This document shows, in pieces, positions 1-5,135 of a DNA stretch of 41,700 nt. The translations under genes were made by a program, and so were the position numbers. The stretch covers positions 1 to 41,700 of the forward strand of contig CAJULA010000027.1 in assembly GCA_910587155.1 (NCBI GenBank), written 5' to 3'. How positions within the stretch are numbered: the stretch's first letter is position 1; every line of letters starts with the position of its first letter. The stretch comes from an uncultured Lachnospiraceae bacterium (GTDB lineage: Bacteria; Bacillota; Clostridia; Lachnospirales; Lachnospiraceae). The notes under the pieces are model-generated. The model was not told the DNA's origin. It saw only the letters and a list, made by a program, of their open reading frames with translations, and ran no database searches.

Positions 1-239
1 CATGCATCTGGTAGTCTCCCCAGCTCTGCTGGGGGATTTATAGCTGTTTCATTAATGAGGTTTCCATTGATGTCATTGTAAACCTCCATCTTCGCATGTT
101 TTTCAGATGCAAAAAGTACCCAGCCAGCACCTCCAAACACTTCAATGTAGCGGTCGAATGTTCCGTTTTCTGGAAATTCTTCAACGATGCGCTTTCTAAG
201 TAATTTTTTCCCGCCAATCCAGCTTATAAAACTATTCAT
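1..239 (-). CDS. DNA adenine methylase (D12 class), N-terminal part, cut by window edge
   Basis: The frame starts at ATG 239 with an upstream AAGGA site and runs off the left edge, giving about 79 residues. It opens with SWIGGKKLLRKRI, followed by YIEVFGGAGWVLFA (the FxGGG/A S-adenosylmethionine-binding region) and EVYNDINGNLIN, which matches the ND-N-LIN block of Dam/D12 N6-adenine methyltransferases. Such enzymes, when phage-borne, methylate GATC-like sites and can protect phage DNA. After residue 60 the match to the family is weak (ETAINPPAEL), so either the protein is divergent or the sequence is rearranged near base 50. The DPPY catalytic motif would lie outside the window. A 7-bp inverted repeat (18-24/28-34) falls in the coding part. 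Confidence 0.75.
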   Translation of the reverse strand, partial: MNSFISWIGGKKLLRKRIVEEFPENGTFDRYIEVFGGAGWVLFASEKHAKMEVYNDINGNLINETAINPPAELGRLPDA

Positions 240-301
240 TGTAATTCCTTCTTTCCTGAGTGATAATGTGGGGCATAATCACTGCAAGATACACCCAAGA
301 C

Positions 302-337
302 TTAATTTACATTAATCATAAGCTTCACCTCTCCTCC
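302..337 (-). other. Strong Shine-Dalgarno site before a 5-codon frame, upstream of the methylase
   Basis: Reading leftwards, GGAGGAGAGGTG (326-337) stands before an ATG at 319 that opens only MINVN and a TAA. About 60 bases later comes the methylase start. It could be a leader peptide, or the stump of a gene whose body was lost when the neighbouring fibre cassette was rearranged. No function can be assigned. Confidence 0.3.
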
Positions 338-359
338 TCTAAAAATTGCTTTTGCTTAT

Positions 360-403
360 ATAAATAGCAATATGAACGCCTTAAAAAAATCTGTAGCTGA
401 CGG
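360..403. repeat. Left arm of 44-bp inverted repeat bounding the tail-fibre cassette
   Basis: Bases 360-373 and 380-403 are exact reverse complements of 1251-1264 and 1221-1244. Only the 6 bases between (374-379 against 1245-1250) differ, so 38 of 44 positions match. Weaker similarity continues inward for about 90 bases, because both arms encode the same protein module. Confidence 0.85.
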
Positions 404-857
404 CAAAAGCGCCATTGCGGCAGCGATAACTTCCCAGGGCGTGTCAACCGCAGTGGACGCCAGCTATGCAACAATGGCAGGCAACGTTAAGACTGCATGC
501 ACTAATAAGTATAACGCAGGTGTTGCGGTAGGAAAGTCTCAGATAACTATAGCATCACAAACTGTAAGTGGCACCAATTATGGCGAGAATGGATCGACAG
601 TACATATAACTCTCACTTTCGGAAATCTGTCTAAAGTGTCTGGAATATCTACAATGTCACTGAAACGTAATGAAGGTAACGGATCAACCCGCAATGTTAA
701 TATCAATATTAATGGTAACAGAGTCATTGTTGGTTTCGATTGCTATGGTGGTCAACTCAATATGGGAGCAACGGTAACAGCATTCAACTGCAATATAGAC
801 AGACCTACATTACCATGCATTCCATCTCCGTTGTCATTTGTGGTGTATTTTTTGTAG
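372..857 (+). CDS. Tail-fibre-like alternative C-terminal cassette, probably silent
   Basis: This 161-residue frame starts inside the left inverted repeat. Its residues 4-40 (LKKSVADGKSAIAAAITSQG and following) match the facing minus-strand frame, while the rest is different and rich in Gly, Thr, Asn and Ser, as in beta-structured phage tail fibres. There is no Shine-Dalgarno site before the ATG, and the similarity to the other frame begins upstream of the ATG (codons for I-N-S-N). It is therefore best read as a 5'-truncated module that is expressed only after inversion joins it to a fibre stem. Its last about 35 codons overlap the 3' end of the opposing frame. The precise receptor role is inference. 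Confidence 0.6.
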   Translation: MNALKKSVADGKSAIAAAITSQGVSTAVDASYATMAGNVKTACTNKYNAGVAVGKSQITIASQTVSGTNYGENGSTVHITLTFGNLSKVSGISTMSLKRNEGNGSTRNVNININGNRVIVGFDCYGGQLNMGATVTAFNCNIDRPTLPCIPSPLSFVVYFL

Positions 858-1279
858 AAGTATAATTGTCCGGAAGTCGCAACAACATAGAGGATAAGCG
901 TACTGACATACATGCCATTCGAATTTCTGTCATTTCGCCTATTCACTTCTGTCACCGTGGTGGCACCTGTCAACGTATAGTTTCCATTGCTCCAACCGCG
1001 TTCAGCAACTTTGGGGGCCGCGGAGTACACAATAAGATAATGCTTGCCGTTAGTGACATTAGTGGTTGCGGATATTTCCTGGTAAGCATGTCCATACCAG
1101 ATGAGCACCGGGGTTTTCGTCGTGATAATATTTCTGATATTATTCGCCATTGTCGAATATGCAGCATCCGCCGCCGTAGACACGCCCTTACTGGTTATTG
1201 CTGACGCAATCAGGGCCTTTCCGTCAGCTACAGATTTTTTTAAGTTTGCAATATTGCTATTTATCCCATCACCTGACAT
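752..1279 (-). CDS. Tail-fibre-like protein or cassette in opposite orientation
   Basis: The protein has 175 residues from the first ATG: MSGDGINSNIANLKKSVADG, the shared module to about residue 48, then a distinct Gly/Thr/Asn/Tyr-rich C-terminal part with a WSNGNYTLTGATTVTEVN stretch typical of fibre or appendage tips. No ribosome-binding site precedes ATG 1279. The frame stays open upstream to a TAG at 1412-1414 and reads plausible fibre sequence (RILSYPDRLYNN) just before the ATG. It therefore looks like a fragment of a longer fibre gene whose stem is missing or elsewhere. A natural role would be host-receptor binding. The facing homologous frame makes this an inversion-type variable region. 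Confidence 0.65.
   Translation of the reverse strand: MSGDGINSNIANLKKSVADGKALIASAITSKGVSTAADAAYSTMANNIRNIITTKTPVLIWYGHAYQEISATTNVTNGKHYLIVYSAAPKVAERGWSNGNYTLTGATTVTEVNRRNDRNSNGMYVSTLILYVVATSGQLYFYKKYTTNDNGDGMHGNVGLSILQLNAVTVAPILS
1221..1264. repeat. Right arm of 44-bp inverted repeat bounding the tail-fibre cassette
   Basis: Partner of 360-403. The two perfect blocks are 24 bp and 14 bp. Recombination between the arms would flip about 0.8-0.9 kb and exchange the C-terminal halves of the two fibre frames, because the arms encode the shared LKKSVADGK module. Confidence 0.85.
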
Positions 1280-1358
1280 ATTATTGTATAATCTATCAGG
1301 ATATGATAAGATTCTTGTGTTACCGCCTCCAGACTGGTACGGGAAGGAGGTGTCTATA

Positions 1359-1445
1359 TTGGAATACGCTTTATCTTTTATTGCTGCTGTCGCGGCTGGT
1401 GTGGTTTGCCACTACATCATCAAATGGTTAGACAGTGGCAGATGA
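1359..1445 (+). CDS. Small hydrophobic single-span peptide (28 aa)
   Basis: A TTG start at 1359 lies 8 bases after a very strong GGAAGGAGG (1342-1350), and the frame ends at TGA 1443-1445. The product starts MEYALSFIAAVAAGVVCHYI and ends with KWLDSGR. It is one transmembrane helix with a short charged, Trp-containing tail, a pattern resembling the many annotated-hypothetical or holin-like/type I toxin-like micropeptides of Firmicutes mobile elements. A possible -10 (TATAAT, 1287-1292) lies upstream, and a strong terminator lies 52 bases downstream, so it may be a stand-alone transcript. Toxin function is inference only. No antisense antitoxin promoter was identified. Confidence 0.6.
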   Translation: MEYALSFIAAVAAGVVCHYIIKWLDSGR

Positions 1446-1496
1446 CCGGTAACTAACCTGTGGATTTAAGCCCTTCCACTCCACAACAGGGCATAG

Positions 1497-1529
1497 AAAA
1501 ACCCCAGAGTCGCAACCTCCGGGGTTTTT
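1497..1529 (+). terminator. Intrinsic terminator after the small membrane peptide
   Basis: AAAAACCCC (1497-1505) pairs with GGGGTTTTT (1521-1529), with an extra GAG/CTC inside after one mismatch. The T-tract suits plus-strand reading, and the A-tract makes it usable from the minus strand too. Confidence 0.8.
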
Positions 1530-1744
1530 CGCTGCCATCCATATTGGACACGCTTTATCTTTTTGCCTACACATACAATACCACATATGTCCGGCCAAAT
1601 CAAGTATATGCAAAAATTATCCCCTTATGCTCTGGCTCCGACGCCGTGCAGCAAGTGCATGGCGCAGGTATGAAAAGTAACCATTTAACCACAAATAGAC
1701 CTCCCACTTCTGGCAGGCCCCGTTTCTCTTTGTGTGTAATACAT

Positions 1745-2575
1745 TTATGCGGACATGTATTTTCTATGAGAATGTTTTACATTTTCCCTGCCCACCTGAC
1801 AGTAGATCATTGTCGTATCCAATTTCACATGTCCCAATATCTCCTTCACCTCCTCTATCGGCATCCCCTTATTGAGGATGTTGGTCGCCATTGTCCTCCG
1901 AAAGCGGTGTGGATGCACCTTTTCAATCCCGGTACACCTGCCCAACCTCCGGAGAATCTCTTCCACACCCGAAACCGTCAGCCTTTTATGCGGTGCACGC
2001 AGACTGACAAACAAAGCTTCATTATCATCCCTGCGGGAATCCAGATATTCTTTCAGATGCATACACGACGCTGCAGTCAGATAGGTTTCCCTCTCTTTCG
2101 CCCCTTTCCCATATACGATTACGTCCATGTTAGCAAAATCTATATCCTGCCTGTTGAGCGCAACCAGCTCCGATACACGCACGCCCGTACTGTAGAGAAA
2201 TTCCACCAGGGCAAGGTCGCGCTCCAATCCACATTTCCTCCGCAGCTTTTCCAGTTCTATGTCTGACAAAGGCTTTTTGATCCGCTTCTCCGTTTTAATC
2301 GGATCAAGCCCGGCCGCAGGATTTTTTCTAATATATCCCTTTGCATTTAACCAGCCAAAAAAGCTGCTAAACACAAGTCTTATGCTATCCAGATAGACTC
2401 CGGATACCTGCCTCTGACGCTTATACCTCTCAATGTAGAGGAACAGATCACCTTCCGTAATCTCCTGTACCGGCTTATTCAGGCACTGCAGCATCCGCCT
2501 GAGATGCAGGTTATACAATCCCAGTGTCCGTTCTGAGCGCCCTTCCACCCGCTTGCGGACAAGAAACGTGCCCAA
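1745..2575 (-). CDS. Tyrosine recombinase, XerC/XerD-like (integrase or invertase)
   Basis: The product has 276 residues with a SAM-like core-binding region (about 1-90) and a catalytic domain (about 100-276). The whole catalytic set is visible: Arg133 in STGVRVSELVAL, a Lys at 157/159, His223 and Arg226 in HPHRFRRTMAT, His249 in LGHVKLDTT and the nucleophile Tyr258. There is no arm-binding N-terminal domain of the lambda/Tn916 type, so it resembles Xer enzymes and small phase-variation invertases. The best start is TTG 2575 with GGGAG 6 bases before it; the frame is open upstream to a TAG. It lies about 480 bases from the inverted-repeat fibre cassette, making it the obvious candidate to flip it. 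Prophage integrase is the alternative. Confidence 0.85.
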   Translation of the reverse strand: MGTFLVRKRVEGRSERTLGLYNLHLRRMLQCLNKPVQEITEGDLFLYIERYKRQRQVSGVYLDSIRLVFSSFFGWLNAKGYIRKNPAAGLDPIKTEKRIKKPLSDIELEKLRRKCGLERDLALVEFLYSTGVRVSELVALNRQDIDFANMDVIVYGKGAKERETYLTAASCMHLKEYLDSRRDDNEALFVSLRAPHKRLTVSGVEEILRRLGRCTGIEKVHPHRFRRTMATNILNKGMPIEEVKEILGHVKLDTTMIYCQVGRENVKHSHRKYMSA

Positions 2576-2674
2576 TTCTGTCTCCCAGCTTCTGTCAATA
2601 CACTGTACATCCTAGATTTATGACAGGATTAACTCATCCGCTTTAACAGAACGGAAGCTGCAGCATTAGGTTGA

Positions 2675-2839
2675 TTAGTAACCGATGCACCACAGTCCGG
2701 CCTTGCCACAGTATCCCGCATAGCGGCAGGCCCCTGTATCCGTTCTGCCATCCCTTATTCCCTGTGTCATTTCCCTTGCCGTCCTGTAATACCTTACTGT
2801 TTCCGGCGCCGTCCTCTGGCCTTCCTTCCGCCTTCTCAT
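2675..2839 (-). CDS. Possible small basic protein (54 aa), unrecognised
   Basis: ATG 2839 begins MRRRKEGQRTAPETVRYYRT and the frame ends at TAA 2675-2677. It follows the Cro-like gene with an 18-base gap and a G-rich stretch (GGGGG) about 8 bases before the ATG. It has several Cys near the end and an Arg-rich start. A frame in another register (2643-2885) overlaps it; this one fits the operon spacing better. No family is recognised. Confidence 0.4.
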   Translation of the reverse strand: MRRRKEGQRTAPETVRYYRTAREMTQGIRDGRTDTGACRYAGYCGKAGLWCIGY

Positions 2840-2857
2840 AATCCACGCCCCCGTTAT

Positions 2858-3049
2858 CTATATGGTGAGGCTTTCCATGCTGCACTTCAGTGCATCCGCA
2901 ATTTCTTTCCCCAGCGCCATCGACGGTATTTTGGTCCCTCTTTCAATCTGGCAGATCATGGACTGCTTAACATTTACCATGGCGGCAAGTTCCTTTTGGG
3001 ATATGTTGATCTCATTACGCTTTTTTCTGATATTCCCGCCAATATCCAT
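2858..3049 (-). CDS. Cro/XRE-type helix-turn-helix regulator (63 aa)
   Basis: This is a minimal HTH_3 domain: GGNIRKKRNEINISQKELAA, then VKQSMICQIERGTKIPS as the recognition helix region, filling nearly the whole protein. At 63 residues it has the size of phage Cro-like proteins. The start is ATG 3049 with GGAAGGGG upstream, 6 bases after the stop of the antirepressor gene, so the two are co-transcribed from the prophage early promoter. It is inferred to bind the same control region as the S24 repressor. Confidence 0.85.
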   Translation of the reverse strand: MDIGGNIRKKRNEINISQKELAAMVNVKQSMICQIERGTKIPSMALGKEIADALKCSMESLTI

Positions 3050-3055
3050 ATGTTT

Positions 3056-3700
3056 TTACCCCCTTCCCTTTAGATAATCCGTGATTTCATCCTCCATGCG
3101 CCGGTTGAACCTTCCCACTGAGGAAAGATGGACATTATATCCGTTCCTGCCTAAAAACGACTGTATATCTTTATAGGTATCTTTTTCCACACAAAGCATG
3201 TAGATGACTTTCTCCCTGATCTCTTTTGGCAGCCTGTCTATCTTTCCATGGGACCTGTTTGGCTTTTTCCTTTTCCCCTCCTTTTCCGGCATCGTCTTCA
3301 ACATTTCTTCCAGCATCCCGGGAAGGATTTCCCGTACCGTCGCTGATACGATCTCCGGCACCATTTCCAGTGTCCCGGTTCCATAGGAGCCATTCTTTCT
3401 GATCTCCGGGAGCACTTCATCAAACACCCATCTTTCAAATCTTTCAGCAGACGGAAGTTTCGAATGTACGATCAGGCGGTACAGGTCGCCTTCTGATATG
3501 TATTTGACTTTCTGTATGCCGCCGTTTGTGGGGGTCGCTATTTCGAAGACCCCTTTACAGTGTTTTCTTACTGCATCCGCAGGGCTTTTATATCCCAGAT
3601 TTCCTGCACATGCAGTTCCACGAAAGTATTCTTTTCCATTAATAACTGCCACGTTTAACACGCCAAACTCTTTGTGATGGATTATTTTCAATTCTTCCAT
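3056..3700 (-). CDS. BRO-N domain phage antirepressor with gp27-like HTH C-terminus
   Basis: The product has 214 residues. Residues 1-110 form a BRO-N (Bro-like antirepressor) domain: the FGVLNVAVINGKEYFRG start, a middle GYKSPADAVRKHCKG, and YISEGDLYRLIVHSKLPSAE with FERWVFDEVLPEIRKNG at its end. The linker is basic and KR-rich (KEGKRKKPNRSHGKIDRLP). The last 60 residues (LPKEIREKVIYMLC..TYKDIQSFLGRNGY..SSVGRFNRR) resemble the Mu gp27/DUF3486 helix-turn-helix rather than the usual KilA-C or ANT tails. AAAGGAGG precedes ATG 3700. It is the first gene of the early operon under operator control, so it probably helps induction by blocking the repressor (inference). Confidence 0.85.
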   Translation of the reverse strand: MEELKIIHHKEFGVLNVAVINGKEYFRGTACAGNLGYKSPADAVRKHCKGVFEIATPTNGGIQKVKYISEGDLYRLIVHSKLPSAERFERWVFDEVLPEIRKNGSYGTGTLEMVPEIVSATVREILPGMLEEMLKTMPEKEGKRKKPNRSHGKIDRLPKEIREKVIYMLCVEKDTYKDIQSFLGRNGYNVHLSSVGRFNRRMEDEITDYLKGRG

Positions 3701-3757
3701 AGGTTTTTCCTCCTTTCTGTGGTATTCTGTTGATAACAGATAACTATGGCTATATTA

Positions 3758-3786
3758 ATTATATTGCGGAAATTTCCGTATGTCAA
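3758..3786 (-). promoter_or_regulatory. Prophage early promoter, perfect sigma-A consensus
   Basis: On the minus strand TTGACA (3786-3781) is followed by exactly 17 bases and TATAAT (3763-3758). The spacer is almost entirely the first repressor operator (3765-3780). It drives the antirepressor, Cro-like gene and probably the genes beyond; binding of the repressor would mask both promoter hexamers. Confidence 0.9.
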
Positions 3787-3792
3787 TATATT
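3764..3792 (+). promoter_or_regulatory. Likely repressor promoter, overlapping the early promoter
   Basis: TTGCGG (3764-3769), 17 bases, TATATT (3787-3792), followed 46 bases later by the repressor ATG. It occupies the same DNA as the leftward promoter, with the second operator directly downstream of its -10, which would allow autorepression. An alternative further upstream is TTGATA (3730-3735), 17 bases, TATTAA (3753-3758). Confidence 0.55.
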
Positions 3793-3810
3793 TTACGGAA
3801 ATTTCCGTAA
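3765..3810. promoter_or_regulatory. Two palindromic repressor operators
   Basis: Operator 1 is TGCGGAAATTTCCGTA (3765-3780) and operator 2 is TTACGGAAATTTCCGTAA (3793-3810), a perfect 18-bp palindrome. They share the core CGGAAATTTCCG, with centres 29 bp apart. Their placement, one in the early promoter spacer and one behind the repressor promoter, is what a lysogeny switch needs. Confidence 0.85.
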
Positions 3811-3831
3811 TTCAAAAGAAAGGTCTACCAT

Positions 3832-4530
3832 ATGGACAATAAGCAAATTACTAATATTATCAAAAAACTATGTCAAGAAAAGAAAATTACTATATCTACC
3901 TTGCTTTTAAATTGCAATATAACTAAAAGTTTCATATATGATTTAGAAAAACGTTCTACCTCACCTTCATGTGATAAAATTGTTAGAATTGCTGACTATT
4001 TAGGCTGCTCTGTCGATTATCTCCTCGGTCGAACCGATATTCCTGATATTAATAAGAAAAATGCTAATGATACCACAATATCCAACTCTACATATGATAA
4101 GAAAGAAGTAACTTCACCGCTCTTCAAGGAACCTCCCTACTATGGATCCCGGAATCCAATAGCTATCCTAGGAATAGTGGCCGCTGGTACCCCTATACTC
4201 TCCTACGAGATTGACTATGGCACCATCATTCCTGAAAATCCTTCCGCTTCCTATGCCTTGATTACACAGGGTGACAGCATGCACCCGGTCATACTGGATA
4301 AGGAGACTATTGAGGTTATCAGCCAGAATGTCCTTGAACAGGGTGAAATTGGCATCATTTCCGTAGACGGGGAAGTCACTTGTAAGAAGTTCTATAATTT
4401 CCCTGACCACTATGAACTGCGTCCGATCAACCCGGAGTTTGAGATTATTTATGTGGTCAAAAACCCTTCAACTAATCTTCAAATCCGTGGTAAAGTGGCT
4501 TTAACCCGGGAACAGATGAGCCGAATTTGA
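3832..4530 (+). CDS. Prophage repressor, HTH plus S24 (LexA/CI-like) peptidase
   Basis: The product has 232 residues. Residues 1-68 are an XRE HTH (KKITISTLLLNCNITKSFIY then SPSCDKIVRIADYLGCSVDY). Residues 110-225 are an S24 peptidase fold with the probable self-cleavage Ala118-Gly119 (VAAGTP), nucleophile Ser149 in GDSMHP and general-base Lys185/186 in EVTCKKFY. It represses the lytic promoters and would be inactivated by RecA-stimulated self-cleavage. The start ATG 3832 has AGAAAGG upstream. Codon use is AT-rich, unlike the chromosomal genes from 5136 on. It is the only rightward gene of the switch. Confidence 0.9.
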   Translation: MDNKQITNIIKKLCQEKKITISTLLLNCNITKSFIYDLEKRSTSPSCDKIVRIADYLGCSVDYLLGRTDIPDINKKNANDTTISNSTYDKKEVTSPLFKEPPYYGSRNPIAILGIVAAGTPILSYEIDYGTIIPENPSASYALITQGDSMHPVILDKETIEVISQNVLEQGEIGIISVDGEVTCKKFYNFPDHYELRPINPEFEIIYVVKNPSTNLQIRGKVALTREQMSRI

Positions 4531-4571
4531 TCCGTTTTTTTATTTTTTTCATATAATCCGAATTAATTCGG

Positions 4572-4741
4572 ATATTGGGAAACTGGCAGTAAACGCATTA
4601 ATAAAGGAAACTTTGCAATCTAATGATTTTTGTATCTTAGTTTCCCAATATTTTATGTTTCCTTGCCAGCCCGCATAGATTCAAGAAAAATATTGGGAAA
4701 CTACATGTAGGCAAAAATCTGAATAGTTTCCCAATATTTTT
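4572..4741. repeat. Four alternating copies of ATATTGGGAAACT
   Basis: Copies are at 4572-4584 (+), 4639-4651 (-), 4686-4702 (+) and 4725-4741 (-). The last two make an 18-bp perfect inverted repeat (4686-4703/4724-4741) with a 20-base loop; GCATAG also recurs outside both. The arrangement resembles recombinase arm or core sites, or a multi-site operator, at the outer edge of the prophage. Which one cannot be decided here. Confidence 0.75.
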
Positions 4742-4841
4742 CTATGCATTTCTATACTTCTTCAACAAAACTTCAACCTTTCTTCAAAATCCGTATTTTA
4801 TCAGTATTTCACGCCTTCAATTTTTTGAATTTTTTTGAATA

Positions 4842-4871
4842 AAAAAGAGCCTGTTTTTTCGGCTCTATTTC
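4842..4871 (-). terminator. Intrinsic terminator of the polysaccharide operon
   Basis: Read leftwards, AGAGCC (4866-4861), a 9-base loop, GGCTCT (4851-4846) and then a T-tract. It ends transcripts coming from the Wzz-like gene, 265 bases after its stop codon. Confidence 0.75.
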
Positions 4872-5135
4872 GATTAATTTTTCTTTTGCACTTAAAATGA
4901 CATTTTTCATTGCTTATTTTCTCAGAAATGGCTTGTTTTCAGCATTTCTGGGGATTTTTCTGGATTTTTCATTTTTTTGTTTTTTTGTCATTCTTAATGA
5001 TAAATTACAATTCAATTGCCCTGTTTTTGGGCATGCTTCGCCATTCCGTCTTTTCCGGCAGATTCCATCCTTTTCTTTCGTATGACATCCCGCTTCGTTA
5101 TATGCGGCAAGGAGACAGTACAACCCTGCGGGAAT

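Larger units (their letters stand above)
4531..5135. other. 605-base non-coding stretch at the probable prophage-chromosome border
   Basis: It holds an 18-bp palindrome (ATCCGAATT/AATTCGGAT, 4556-4573), four ATATTGGGAAACT repeats (4572-4741), AT-rich direct repeats of TTTTTTGAAT near 4820-4840, and a minus-strand terminator (4842-4871). Bases 4870-5135 show T-rich, low-complexity sequence with short accidental frames only. No gene is supported. Confidence 0.6.

Noticed and set aside
18..34. Inverted repeat CCCCAGC/GCTGGGG as a terminator
   Set aside because: There is no T-tract and it lies inside the open methylase frame.
1460..2266. Plus-strand open frame of 268 codons
   Set aside because: It lies opposite the tyrosine recombinase, has no ribosome-binding site, and its composition follows the complementary strand of the real gene.
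2643..2885. Minus-strand frame of 80 codons after the Cro-like gene
   Set aside because: It overlaps the Cro-like gene by 28 bases and has Gly/Asp-rich shadow-like composition. The 54-codon frame at 2675-2839 fits better.
4914..5123. Minus-strand frame of 69 codons near the prophage border
   Set aside because: AT-rich Lys/Asn sequence with no start signal and no recognisable domain; likely chance.
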